A DNA stretch of 64,000 bases from Telmatactis stephensoni (GCA_029948255.1 JALIZF010001869.1:744001-808000); one strand, 5' to 3'; shown: positions 35,277 through 49,600, counted from the first letter of the stretch. The notes: a model not told the origin generated them from the sequence alone. Numbers and translations: made by a program.

Positions 35277-36149
35277 TCTGGCGAGGCGCGTAATTATGTA
35301 AACGATGGTAAGAACAAACTAACTTTAGATGAATTAAAACAATTAAATTTAGTCTAATTTTGTGGACAAACACTTTGAAATTGAATATAACATAAGAGAA
35401 TGACAAAATTGAAAGTACGACAAAATCTAAAGGTGTTTAGACAGTAGGGGAAGGGTTGAATTTATATTTTGTGAAGAGATAATGAATTTTTTTAAAATAT
35501 TGAAACACTATCAGAACTCATTCTATTCCTGCGATGTACACACACACACACATACTAGAATGAATAGCCCTTTTTTTTCTCAAATTCAAAGTAACAGCAA
35601 TACCTTCTCTAAAAGATCGTCGAGTTAAAAAACATGGATTTATGAAATTAAAACTCAATACTTTGTCGTGGGCCGTCCCGACTGAGTCAGTTGGCCGTCA
35701 TGAGAAAAAGCGCTATTAACTAATCAAACAAGTCGTGTCATGAAAACGAAAATAAAAGGCAAATTAAAATACAATCAATAAAATAAATATTTATAAATAT
35801 TATCTGTCTGATCATTTATATTATATTTCCGTCTCCAACTCCGACTCCAACTCCGAATCCGAAAACGGGAAGGCATTTCTTTCGTTTTACTCGTTGTCCA
35901 CTTATAATCAGCATCTATAATCAGCAAGCAAGGGTAGAAATGTGCGGATTCCTATTAATGAATAATGTCATCAAAGGAGCGCACGAAAGATAGCAAAACA
36001 GACAAAAAACAAGGTTTTTATAATTATATTTATTCTTTGTTCTTGCCTATTTACAAAGCGAATGACAACGTAGCTCAGCTTATAGCCTAATTTCTATCAG
36101 TTCATCGTCAGATATTGACTGTATACAGTATAATTTCTATACAGTATAA

Positions 36150-36250
36150 TTTCTTGTTACATTAGGTACAGTGTTCCTACAGGTGGAGCACCTGTGCTCT
36201 GCTATAAGACTTTTGACACTTAAATAAAGTTATTATTATTATTATTATGA
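36150..36250 (+). repeat. Repeat 3' end with (TTA)n tail
   Basis: Sequence running from about AGGTACAGTGTTCC to ACTTAAATAAAGTTATTATT ends in a TTA microsatellite. This layout (body, AATAAA-like word, short microsatellite tail) is typical of the 3' ends of non-LTR elements. The 5' part is not identifiable. Confidence 0.4.
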
Positions 36251-36862
36251 CTCTTTCATCCATATTTACGAAGACAAAATTTCATTCAAGTCATTCTAAA
36301 TCAAAGGCCTCCACAGACTAGGGAAATAGTTGTCGATCTCGTCGATCTAGTTGTGATCTAGAACTAAACTTTATCGACAACTATAGTCACTCTGTTCTTA
36401 ATGACAAATGAGCACAGGTTTTTTTTCAATCGACAGCTACTTTTTTTCCAGTTTGTGGACTGTCATCCATAATTCATAGAAACTATAGCTCAACTTTATG
36501 GTATGGAGAGATCTTTTGAGTTGGAATGGTAATTCGTCGAACTAGAAAATTGCTAAAAAAGCTGCTTTGCTAGTATACTTTACTGCTCCCTTGCTCCCGA
36601 CCAGCTTCAAGGATATAATTCAAAACCTTACCCAAATGCAAACGACCAAACTCTAATTTCTGAGGTGTCAAAAAAATGAGACCCAAACTTTATTCTTGAC
36701 TTTCCCTTCCCATGATGCCTTGCAATCAGAGACTTACCAAGCTCTAGTAGTCATTTATAAAAAATAGAAGAAATTAGTGAGCGCGCAAGTAAATTATTGA
36801 TTTTTTCAAATTAACAGAATGAGTTTATTTTTATGGTATTAGAAATTATCATCGCGATCTTT

Positions 36863-37016
36863 TAGAGAACGGTTTTCGTATGACTGTGAAAGCGGCACGG
36901 ACACCGCACGGCACGGTTACGGAAGAAATTTCGAGTGTTTTTACAGATAACACGGCACTGACACGGTCACGTACGGTACAACACACGGTAAGTTTCCCAC
37001 TCATACGAAAACCGGG
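36863..37016. mobile_element. Foldback element, CGTATGA family
   Basis: TAGAGAACGGTTTTCGTATG at the left and CACTCATACGAAAACCG at the right, with inner CGGCACGG, GGTTACGG and CACGGTCACG blocks. The middle TTTCGAGTGTTTTTACAGAT corresponds to the central part of the 20639-20787 copy. Confidence 0.8.
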
Positions 37017-37339
37017 TTTTAGTCTTACTTGTGAAATTAAATAGTGTCTATGCTCAAGTAATTGATTTTAAACTCGCATTGGATGCAAAACTTCATATAT
37101 TATTGCAAACATATATGCATACAAACGCACATACGTTATTCGTCCTTAAAAATACTTTTCAGAGTAAAGGTTAATAGATAAAGATATAAATATATAATTA
37201 GATATATAATAAGATAAAATTGACTAAATACGAATGAAATGCAAAAAGGCTCAATGATTGCATTGCGTGATTGCATAGCGATAGATTCAGTTAATTATAA
37301 TAAATAAATATTCTTCTACAGCAAATTTCCACGTAGTGG

Positions 37340-37585
37340 CTATTCTTGTGCTGGCACTCACTCTCACTACCTCTACATTAAATATTTTGCATGCATCGCT
37401 CAACTCACATGTTGATTTATGCTGAGGGAGAAAAAACCGGAGAACCCGGAGAAAAACCCTCGTGGACAACACATCAAACAAACTCATTTCACATTTGATC
37501 CGATTGCCCGAGCCGGGACTCGAACGGCTGGATCACAGCGGTGAAAGGCCGGTGCTCTCACCACTCGGCCAACCATGCCATCCAT
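37340..37585 (-). mobile_element. tRNA-derived SINE, family B
   Basis: On the minus strand the head reads GGTTGGCCGAGTGGTGAGAG (box A), then CCGTTCGAGTCCCGG (box B). The body contains GAGTTTGTTTGATGTGTTGT and the marker GGGTTCTCCGGTTTTTTC. The same markers recur at 60690-60890 on the plus strand. The end near 37340 is approximate. Confidence 0.75.
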
Positions 37586-37640
37586 AATATTCAAAAGGTA
37601 AGAGATTTAATTACAAATATTAGTGCCAGCTGATAAATGT

Positions 37641-40600
37641 TTAGCTAGCGTAGTAGACGTCCAAAGTCTCGAAGACGGGTTCGTTGATGTCTGGTGCTGG
37701 GTCAGGCAGAGGTTTGTTGAAACCTTCTTTACCAACCAACCAGTAGGTAGTGACCATACCACGACGCTAGAAATTAAAAAAAGCTACAGTCAAATCTTAG
37801 CAACAACGTCCACTCAGAGACAAATTTATGAGAGACAAATGAGTACATGTTTGGATCCGATTGATGGTGGGAATGGGAAATACTGGCCGTTGTGGAGAGC
37901 TGGCCTTTGTGCAAAGGTGGTAAGTGGCCATTAGCGTAGGTTCGACACATGAGAAAAAGGATTTAAAAACAAAATCAATAAGCAGACTGAACGTTAACCC
38001 TGCAGACTGAAATGTCTGTTGTTGAAAAATGCGCAGCTGGATCTAATTGAAATATATCAAATTTCGTCCACGTTTTTGTTTTCGAGTCGCCGCGCATTTG
38101 CGTCAACACTATATGGCAACCAACATGTCAAACAAATGAGAGCAGAAGACCTTCGAGTCGGACATGATCATCTTGAAGTCATGATCAGTGTTTTGGAAAA
38201 GTTCTGTTTTTACTGTCCCCATGCTGCTCGAACAGTAAATCCCATTGGCTTTTTCAAACAGTTTCTGGATTGCGTTTGGAAAAGATGTGTTGCAACTTAC
38301 GGAATATCCCCAACCCTTGCTTTAGTTCAGGAGAAACTCAACAAAAACACAGTTTTATAATGGTTTATGTGTACAAGTAACCCATGGAAAAGTGTGTTGA
38401 ATGAGACAGAGGAACTCTCGTCAGTTTTGAATATGGTTTCCCTTAGTTCCCTAATGTTACCTTTATCTTGACTTGGCCCCTTTCCTCCAAGTAAAATCCT
38501 CCAAGATCAGCAAGACGTAGGTAGGCCTCGCGGCTGACATGAATTCGAAGACCTATGAAAAGACATTACTAACCCGTCATCTTTAATTCATTTAGCATTT
38601 AACCTGCTAACTAATGACTTCCCATTTTATGTAAAGTAGGAAACCTAGCTCCCCTTACCCTCAACCACTTTGACGCAGCGTTCTGCAGTAGACTACCCCT
38701 AAGTGGACACATTTTAATAGCGCAGGCACCTCGCTCAGGGCGCGATTTCTCTCATTGATGCTACATACCGACTCCGGTGCTTTCCATCTTCATAGCAATA
38801 TTAACCGTATGACCAAACAGGCAGTATCTAGGCATTGTTACACCCACTACTCCAGCCACTACTTGACCTATGAAATACGTGGAAATTATTAGTAGCTTAA
38901 TTCCTGAGATTTTCAAACGACGATAGGCGAATCGTTTTGTTGCATCTTCGCTTATTTGCATAAATAGTAATAAATAAGTTACAAACAAATAAGCAAAGCA
39001 AATATCAAGAGATTGTCAACCGAAGTCTCGAAGTGGAACGACTTTGACAATCCCCTAAATCAAGCAGCACCGTAAAAATGATCTCCAGAAATGGAAAGAG
39101 CGTCTCAATATTAGTAAACTAGTAAAGTTTCAGCTCATAAGATGTAATACAGGACAAATGACAGTGAATTTAAGATAGGATATTTTCTTAAGATTCGTTT
39201 GGAAAAACGCGTTGGAGGCAAGATCGTGCCATCCAACGCGTTTTCCCAAAGGAATCTTAAGAAAATATCCCATCTTAAATTTGCTCTCATTTTTTCTCTC
39301 ATTCATCTTATAAACTGGAACTTTGTGTTTCAACTAATATCGAGGTGCTCTTTCTTTTGGAGTTCATTTTGACGGTGCTGCTTGATTTATGGGAGATAGG
39401 GTCACATGACCTGTTAGTGCATATCGCCTCCTGCGCTCAAATTTTCGGGTATATCTAAGAGCAATGCATTCTGTTCATTTCTGAAGTCTATTTGTTTGAT
39501 TTACATTGAATGAAGCAAAAGGTAAACATAAATAAGATCCTCCTATACTGTGCGTGCTCTACTGAGACAGGGTAGGGTACCTGTATGAATACCAATACGT
39601 AACTGAAGCTGTTCCTCTGGGCGGTGACGTATTCGGAAAACTGTCATGTGACTCAACAAATCTAAAGCCATGCTGCCAATTTCGCCCGCGTGTTTCTTCC
39701 CATTTAAGACAGGGCAACCGCTGACCACCATGTACGCGTCACCAATTGTTTCGACCTGGTAAATTGATCTCAAAATTAAATATAATTTGTGCTAGAATCC
39801 AAATTAGGTGCTTGTTACAGCTATATTTCTTACCTTGTAGACATCGAAGTGAGAGATAATCTCGTCAAATGCCACATAAAGGTCATTCAAAAAGTCTACA
39901 ACCTTTAAGTACAACATTGGGAAATATTAAGTAAACATTGAACCCGCGGGGGAGAGGACTCCATTTTAAAGGATCGGGTATGCATGTCGTATCTCTTAGG
40001 GGTAAAAATCAGCGATTTGGTATCTTTTAGGGTGTTAAAATTGAAGTTTAGAGTTTTAGCATTTCCTGGTCTCTCTTAGGGTATCAAAAGAGCCAATCGC
40101 TTATTATCTTATTCTCAAATGGAAGAAGTTTGCCCAACAAAAGCGTGTTGACCGTTCAATTTTATGTTCATTAGCTTGTAAAAATCGCCCAGCCACGCCC
40201 TTCTTAAAAGGCTTCCGGTATCTTTTAGGGGTAATTTTTAAAATTTCCGACGAGCATACCCGATCCTTTTACAATGGAGCCCCCCCTCTCCCGGGCAATG
40301 AACACGAAATCGATCCTATACGTTGCTGCTAAAGTCATTCTTACCTCAAGTGGCTGGCTGTTTGAACACAACTTGGTAAAGCCAACGATGTCGCTAAAGA
40401 AAATCGTCACTTCCTCGAACTCTTCCGCTTGGACAGAGTTATAGAGCTTGAGCTGTTCAGCAACTGGTCTGGAAGGATAATAAAAACAATCTTGCTCTTA
40501 AAATTGAACTAGTATGGAAGACGATGAACGTTGTCAACCGGTCACTAAAAGACGATTCGAGGTATGAGCGCAGGGTGATAACAGTGACGGTCGACTAACT

Positions 40601-43600
40601 TAAGACGACAGTTAAATTTCTTTTATCAAACGAGAGTCAGCTCGTGCAAACTGTCACACATATAAAATAATTTGTGATATTTATATGCATTGTACGTACT
40701 AAAGACCTAACGAGGATTGTGGTACATCAAATACTCTTACTGTGGTAGCAGTCTAAACAGAAGACGATCTGTCTTTTCTTTCTCTTCGTTCAATTGACGA
40801 TTTCTTTCCTCCACAAGTTGTTCCAGGTGGTTGGAATGTTTTTCCATCATGGAGACCATATTCTCGATGATATTAGTGTTCCTGCAACAGAGATAAAACG
40901 ATACAAAATCAATCTGATTGGAGGACTTTTAAGTAGTGCTTTTTTTCACCTCACCTATTCACACTATTTCAAATGATATATGTTATTTTTCATTTCATCT
41001 GTTTGATTTAAGCTTGCGCTTACAGAAGACAGACATTTTCAGACCGTAATGTGATCTTATATTGGGTCAAATTCGGCATACAAATGATAAATCATTTTTC
41101 CTCTGTACCTGTATCTACCGCTAATTTTCTTCAGTCTTTCAACAATGCGCAGAAAGTAAGGTCGTTCCTCAGGATCGTTATTCCAGCATTCAATCATGAG
41201 ATGTACGATTTCTGGACGGACTTCATCTGTTGATACTTGTGGACGAAATGGTGGGTCGTCCCTGGCGACGACACGTTGTATAATTTCTGTGACAAAAATA
41301 GAAGCACAACAGACTATTTACAGGTTCCTCTTTCGTTAGGTTCTACCACTGAGGGTAACCGGGGTGGGCGAATTTGTGCGACACCTATTCCAACTCTACC
41401 ACACTACTACCACTGTATCTACCAACGTATCTCAAACACAGTGATACGCATGTACAGCCACATTGAGAGCGAAGCCAATGTTATTGGGGGTGCCATGGCA
41501 CGTACCCCACCACATACCGTAAAGGTGGGGTGCTCAACACCTCCTACACTTTTTGGGCTATTATTGATTAACTTCTCGTGCACTCCCGGTTTTTAATCCG
41601 CTCCGCCACCCAGGCTACGACCGAGTTCAACATCCTAGCCACTAGGCTACTGTGACCCAAGACCCAAGAACACGCGTAGCAAACGCGGAAAGGACGAACT
41701 ATATATAAAGCCAAGAATGTGAAATAAGAGCAATGAAGACTTCATCAGAGAATAGAGGGTCAGAGTGCTATACGAGGCAACTTACCACGTGGTTCAAGTC
41801 CACAGTCATTGAAAGGTCCTGCTCTGGTTGAGATTTCCTGGATAATGATACCAAAGCTGTACACATCGCCTTTTTGAGACATGCCTTCTTTTTCAAGTTT
41901 GGACAGATTGATGTGTTCAGGGGCCGTCCATAGCAGATCTGAAGTTTTATAAATATGTCCACGTTAATACTGAATGGAATATTATGGTACGATTGTCTTG
42001 AATACGCACGTTAACTGAAGGATCCTGGTAGTTTAAAACTTTCTTCGAGTGCCGGACTCAACCCGTCCCAGTCCTCGCCTCAACCCAATGATCTTCAGTT
42101 AGGGTTTTTTAGTTGTAACATGGATCTTAAAAGACTTTTAAAGATCCATGGTTGTAGTTACATTTGGAATTTTTCACAACCACTAGGACCAGAGGTCCAG
42201 AGGACCCAAGGGTATCACAAGGGACTCACGACACACTCTATCTAAGGGCCCCATCTATACATAAAGATTTACGTTCACGAACACATTTATGCGTCACGTT
42301 GATCTTTTCCGTCGTCTAAAGTAAATATCGACAACCACATTTAACGTTGTATTGGTAAACGCTTTTGTCTTAGCATTAATCAATGCTTGCTCTAATGTTT
42401 TACAATATAAGCCATTTAATTTTAGTAACGCGTGTGAGGCCTAAATGCGCAAAAATATCCGTAAGTGCACAGAAAACGTTTGATGCGTAAGTTTGCAAAT
42501 GCATATGTATAAACCTATACGTGTTGACGGAGTCTGATATGTTCATCCCTATAATTAAGTTAAAGTAATTGTGAAAGCTCGGCTGCACAAATTATTCAAT
42601 AGCTTTACCTGTGTAGACTTTTTTGGCTGGAATGTTGCCTTTCTCCTGACCTGCCTTAAAGTAGTGCAGACCCCAGTCTGTGATCTTAACCACCCAATGG
42701 CTATCAATCACACATTTGGATGACGTCAAACAACCATGGAATTTAATTGGACTGCTATGAAGATACTTCAGTCCCTATCGAACAAACAAAATGTGTTATC
42801 TAATTATCAGTAATTATTAATAATACATCCGGAGTAAAAATCTAATAGACATCGTCAGGAGAGCAGATCGTCCTTATAAAAACCTTTCGTTATCATTATC
42901 ATCGTCATTATCATCATCATCATCATCATCAAAATTATTTTTTCCAGGTGAATTAGGCGTATTGCATTGTATTTGGGCTAGTTTTAGCCAACGCTGCGGT
43001 CTCTTTGTGCTAAGTTTCCAAGAGCTGATTTACCTCGTGCTGGCAACGAATGCATGGTCAAGTCGCTCGAAGCAAAGAAACTCTAAAATTACTGGAGCTA
43101 GTTTACTAAATACGACATAGATTTACCACTGGTAATATGATGGCACGTGACCACGAGATTTGAGATATACGATACTTACAGCTGCAATATCGACAACCAT
43201 GGACATCTTAAAGGCCTCGTCAATCCTGTACTCCTCGTTATCTAGAACATCCTGTAAAAACAGCAGTAGAAACAGCATGAAGATGAGTTACACAAGGTAG
43301 CTCAACTGCACCTGGTTTCACGCCCTTAGCCGAACTAAAAAGAGACGAATGCTTTGACCATTTGTAGATGCCATTGCAAAAACAGCCTCTTCTCTTCATT
43401 CAAAATCCTTAGTGCGAAGTTATTATATGATCCCGCTGTTCGCAGCCCCAACCAACCGCATTCACCCGTTAATTTCCTGTACTGAAATATTTTTTATGAG
43501 GAGACAGTACAGCGTGTTTCTATGATTTTGGGGAATGTTAAACATAGAAAAACATAACTGAATAAATGACATAAAACATAAAAATGTGCTACAACGGAAG

Positions 43601-46600
43601 TTTTTCTTTCATAAACACTGCATGTAAAAGGTTTACTACCCTTATTTTGTCAAACAATTGTTTAAAGATTAACCTGCAGACTTCCTTTTCTACAGTGCGA
43701 CCAGACGACTAGAATGTTGGGTGACTCGATGCACGCACCAATAAACGCGTTCAGGTTTTCATGACTCATATCACGAACCTGGAAAGGAAAAAGACTCAAT
43801 AGAATGACGGTTTTTGTAAAAAAAACTTGTTCTTATTAAAACTATTCAAAGTGGCTTCGAGCCGAGAACCACTCGGACTCTCAGCGTGACCAGCCAAATT
43901 AACTCATTACTACTAGATCAAATATACGCTAAATCAAGGGCGGATTCAGGATTATCTTCAGAAGGGGGTGCACCGTCATCAGGAGGGAGTGCACCGTCAT
44001 CAGGAGGGAGTGCACCGTCATCAGGAGGGAGTGCACCGTCATCAGGAGGGGGTGCGCCATCATATAAATTGGAAACTGCCGAGAGGATATTTTGGGAAAA
44101 TATTGAGAAAAAAGGACTCAAAGTCGTCTCAGGAGGGGGTGTGCACCCCCTGCACCCCTCCCCTTAATCCGCCTCTGTAAATACTCGATTCATATACACT
44201 GCTAAACTCATCATATAATGAGTGAAGAAGAGAAAAAATTAATGCAAGCTTTCGTGGCATAAGGAGAAAGAATACATCCAACAAAACAAGACAAAGGCAA
44301 AGAAAAAAAATATGATGTGAACAAGCTAGGCATGTGAGTAGAATAAAGTATTCTATAAGCTGGGCCTTAGCACTCAGAAGCGAGCCGTAGTTTAGCTCTT
44401 TATTACCGGAATTCTAGCTAACCTCATTCAAGCCCCCATTCAATATGAATCAACTGGGCATGATTGCTCATGCTCTCCCTATAGCTGGTGTGAATCAGTA
44501 CGACATACAACTTTTACAATATCAACCAACCTGTTTAAGTTCAATGAGAACAGTACGAGACAAATGAACACTTTTCTTGTTGAGTCTCTTAATGACCACG
44601 GTTCGTCCCTGTCGGTTGAAAGTATTCCAATTAACCTACATTTACAAGTTATTAGACATTACACCAACTATCAAATAGAACTAAATAACAAATTTTAGAA
44701 AATGCTATATAGGGTGGGACGTAAAGGTTTGCGGTGATGCGGTTTTGCGCTATTTTGTTGCGGTTTTGCGGTTATTTGTTTATTTTTGCGGTTTTTTTAC
44801 TTCAGATTTTGTACGTGGTTTGCGGTTCTAGGGATTTTTACGATTTTTGTTGCGTTTTTTTCTCAATTTTGTTTGCGGTTTCCATACCCCTCTAATAACG
44901 ATCCCCTCCGTATATAAAATGTGTACGTAGTATATAAATGTTTGCAATATATAAATTAGTTAAAAAATAGATATTGCAAAAATAACTACTTTTAGAGTTC
45001 CTAAAATAATTTAATTAGTCAAATATATTGTAAGACCTTAGCTTTAAATGTCTCTAAAGAGCTACTTTCGACTATATCTCTAAACATTGTTCTCCTTAAT
45101 TCAAGACTAAATAAATAAATGCTATTCTCGCACCCAGAGCTTCCTATTTGTCGTTCCTCCCCATCAAATCGAGGGGAAGAACGACAACCGTGGAGTTCTA
45201 GGTACGAGAATGAATCAATGTAAATTATTTCAAATTTGAAAGTGAAGGAATGCACCCAAGCAAACTCGATCTTACCTGGAATTCACCAAGTGTAGTGACA
45301 CGTTCACCTTTGTTGTTGATGTTAACGTTGTCTTGGTTACCAGCATTTCGACTTAAAGGTGAAAATCCCTTGGCAGCGTTTGCAAGCTGACCTCGTTTCG
45401 TTTTCTCTGTTTCATTTACGGCAGCCTGGGATTTTGAAAGTACTTTGGAGGTTTAATTTTTTTCGCTACTCATAATGGCATTACGACCACAAAATCCCAA
45501 ACGGTGTAACCAATAATCAATAAACAAACAAACAAACAATTGAAGGAAGGAAGGAATAAAAAAGGCAAGGAAGGAACCAAGGAAGCTAGGAATCTTTGCG
45601 ATTCGTTAAGGTATAAACTTGTTCTACCGGTTTTGCAGTCAGAAGAAAATTCGTCTTTTGTTCTTCTTCGTCTGGTTTTTTGGCTTCGCTGTGAATTTGA
45701 AGCTCCTCATATTTGATTTTCCATGTCATATTTTGAGCAAGATCAGTCTCGTATCGTAATTTCCTTCATAATGAACAAAGACAAAACAAATGTAAAACAA
45801 GAACGTTTACTGGATACAGATAAACTGCTAAAAATGCAAGCGGTAATTGGTTTACTTTATGCATTAGATTCATGATATTTCTTTCATTTATTCAGCGATA
45901 TAAACATAAATACAGCATACACATTTAAACTTTCAGTTGCGCCGAGTGAAGGTGATTAGTTATCCACAGCTAGCTTAAGGACATAATACTTTCCCTAGTC
46001 CGTGGAGGCCACTAAGTACTTTTAAGAAACAGGATATTATTCTACGTGGTTTTTTATTCATACTTTTTGTAATAGAACTAGAAGTTTACCTTATGATAAG
46101 AAAGAAGATCAAAGCCAATACAACAACTCCAGCAGTTGATGCTCCGATGACAACGTTCACTAATCTAGCTGCTGCAACAAAAACGATCAATAGTAGATAT
46201 AATTTAGAGTTCAGCCTTACTTAGTCTTTGATTAGTCGACCTTTGCAAAAGTTTTCTCAGTTGAACAAAACGCACATTATTTGCTGTTTTTGGCCAAGTA
46301 AATAATGACGAAACTATTGCACGATGGCGTACAAACAAAGTATTTTCAGAGAATTATGTGCTTTTCGCTCAACTCCTTAACTTTTCCTTTCTTCCTTTTT
46401 CCCTTTATCGTCTTTCCTTCCTTCCCTCCCTCTCTTCCTCCTGTCCCTTCCTTCCTGCCTGCCTTTCTATATTCAACCTTTAAAGTGTACTAAAAAGAAT
46501 ATTGTTCCTGAAAGTTTATTATCACCTTCTTCTGCTTGTTCTGAACAGTGTTCATTAACCCATCCACAAGGTGGCTGATCAGCTGGTGGAGTGGTTCTTC

Positions 46601-49600
46601 CTCCCGCCCAAATGACAATGACATCTGTAAAAACAATATACTGCTTAGCTATACAACATCTCACAGCTGTGCTGCGCCCTTTGGAATTCTAGTTTTAATT
46701 TTAGCTTTGTTTGACAAAGAAGGTTTTCTACTTTGTAAACAGTAATTAATTAAAACATAAAAGGCAATGAAGATGACACGATTTTAATTCTCAATTTTTC
46801 GGTTTCCGTACTGGAAGTTGCGTCCCGCAAATTGACCAATGAGCGCGTACGTTATATGTTTGCTATTCAGGCCATTAGTGACTTGGGTCTAAATTACCTC
46901 GTAAGTTAAATCCTCCTGTACTGTGATTGTAGTCTGCAATGTTTTGGAAGCTGTCATTCACGTAGTATTTGAGGGAATAATCGGGTTCTCTGTCACCTGA
47001 AGAATCAATCTTAACTTGTCCGGAAGCGCCTAAGAAGAAGAAGAAAATCACGCCGTATAAAACCATCATAGTCGATAAATAAGGCTGCCATAAGAGACAT
47101 CACAAGGACTTCCATACTAATGCGGATAAAGCGCATTTCGCTGTTCACACCAAAACGACATTTTCTAGAGAAAACGCCGTTTTGGTTTAGACGGGAACCC
47201 TTCTGATTGGAGCCCTTTGTCACACTGACCGAGCGAGGCTTGGAGCCGGTAGTCCCTCTCGGTCATATGACACAGGAGGCCCAAAAGTAAGAAAAAGGAG
47301 ATAAAGGAGGTTAAGCAAAATGAAAAGATTTTGTTTTCAAATGTAGAAGTAGCTAAATAGGTCGATGTCCTAATTACCTTCAAATTCTCTGTTCATCATT
47401 CTGTTAACGATTGATTTGCCGTTCTTTTTGTGGCCTCCTGCTGACAATGTCTCGTTCAAAGCGATGGCGTACAAAAAGATAGCATCGTAAATAGCTCCAG
47501 CATATACTTCAACCTTGACAAAATACAAATTAGAACTAGTTTTTCAGAAAAAACGTACACAAACTCGAATTCACTCAAAACAAAACTTCGACAAAGGTTT
47601 AAGTGAAATTAGTCACACACTTGAGAAATTGTGAGCATGCACTTGCTTTTCCCATGCTATGTACTGAATATAATATGCCGACCATTACCTTCTCAGATTC
47701 AGCTAGTGTGATATAAAAGGGTGGATCCTGCATCCTTCGGCGCACTTCTTTCTTAAACTCTAGCCATCTCTCTGTTGTGGGTTCCCGCACATGGATGCTA
47801 AGAATTCCTCTAAAGGCGAGTAAAGCGTCCATGTCTCGACCATCATTTCCCATCCAAGTGTTATTGCCGATGGCGGCAGATGGTAACAGATTGACCGTTA
47901 AGAAGGCGTAGTCACCGTTTAACATGCCAAGATCGAGGGCATGTAACATGAGAGCACGTATATCGCCACCATAACACAACATTATCAAAACTATGGACAG
48001 ACAGAGAGGTCTCCATTGACATTTACATATGTATAACCAGAACGTAACAATCAAGTCAATATGGAGTACATTAGGGATAGATATGGATAGGGTGAATAGA
48101 TCTGTCAGTTATTTTATTATCTACTTTGAAAATACCCATAATCCCTTTTCTTTTGGGAAGTAGCTTTTGTAATTCAAATCAAACAAAATGGCGTCGATAA
48201 TGAAGCAGTTGATAAATCGTATAAAGATGTCTACAAACTGACCCCCTTCAGTTGATTTTGAAAAGTACAGTCTATAGACAAAACTGCGACAAAGTGCTAG
48301 TCGTTATCGATATGTCAAAGTATAGAGTTTACATAAAACAGCTAGCTCACTCTTGGTTGTCTGTTTGGTAAAAAAAGTTAACTGTAGTTAACAGCTTACT
48401 AGTGCAAGCGCGGTAGACACACTAAACAGAAACTTGAATAAGTGACTGTTGCTTGATGTTAATTTTGGACGGTGCTGATTAATTTCACTGGTTCATTTTC
48501 TCGAGTTAATTATTAGTAAATGTATCTATGACGTCATCGTTACGTCACAACAGAGCCAATTTCACTTCATTTACAAAGTTCAACCCTTGCCTAGCTTGTC
48601 GTAATGGCACATCTATTGAACGTTTTAAATAAAAATTACAGCCGATTAAAGTCGGCTAGGTGCGTTCGAAAAAAATTCTTGTCAGCCACTTTCAGTATTG
48701 TATGATGAACATGGTTCGACAAAGTTCGTTCCGGTGACAGTGACTAGGGATAATAAGTCCAAAATATTTTTTCATGTTTTAGTTTGGTTCATTCAATGCT
48801 TTAACTGATTTTTATCAGAGAACGAAAGTATTCTTCTCGTTTTCGATATTAGATATGATAATTTCAAAGTTACTCTATACAGAGTTTCTTAGGCATTCAT
48901 TCATTGATATTTCGAATCCAAAGAGTTAGACAGTAAATTTAATGATTACTGGAATAAATCTATTTCTTATGAATAGAATTATTTTAGCATGGAAAGATAC
49001 GATTATATATCCAAAATTTTGGATCATTTTTGAAGTATTCTCTATTTCTTAAAGTACAATTTTTGGACATTTATATCATTTTTCCACCCGAATTAAAATT
49101 TAATCCGATTGAATCCGGCGAAACTCCCGTTTCCCGAACCGAAAGAAATAATTCTCGAGAAACTATTGTCGAATGGCAGATAATAAGGAAGCGAAGAAGC
49201 GAAGGTGGAATTCTTCAAAAATCTAACGTTTTTGAAATATTTATATTCCGTCTAAAAAGATGTAAATCTATATACCAGTACTTTTTAATTTCATTCCTGA
49301 AAATTCCTTTGTAAATCATGCGCAATTTTACGAACTATAATCTGCCCGAGTGTTCACTCGGAAAAGTTCTCTCCTGAAAGTAAAAGGCTACGAAACAGAA
49401 CCTCTTGAATATCGATTTTTGAATTCCTTCCTTCGACCGATTTTCTACGAGACTTGAATTCTTTCAGTCTTAAATACTTGGGTGAAAATGTTTTTTTATA
49501 TCGCTGATTTTGAAAATCTAACGTTTTCCTTGTCAATAACAACTGTCTACTTAAGAAATTTAGAAGAATTTAGAAGTTTAGACTAGAATTTCAGAGGAGG

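Larger units (their letters stand above)
34540..37640. other. Intergenic region between convergent PIKfyve and guanylate cyclase genes
   Basis: It holds the PIKfyve 3' UTR and downstream sequence, two foldback elements (35099-35276 and 36863-37016), a TTA-tailed repeat end near 36150-36250 and a SINE at about 37340-37585. An AATAAA at 35777-35782 is a candidate PIKfyve polyadenylation signal, though it is 1.2 kb past the stop. I see no protein-coding exon. Confidence 0.6.

Noticed and set aside
37500..37585. Possible tRNA gene on the minus strand
   Set aside because: Boxes A and B are good but the acceptor ends do not pair as a complete cloverleaf, and the body continues as a repeated SINE.
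37623..37934. Plus-strand open frame of 103 codons
   Set aside because: It is antisense to the last exon of the guanylate cyclase, which is supported by family similarity and phase.
42113..42162. Hairpin ATGGATCTTAAAAG / CTTTTAAAGATCCAT
   Set aside because: Strong but short. No repeated ends or second copy in the window, so no class can be assigned.
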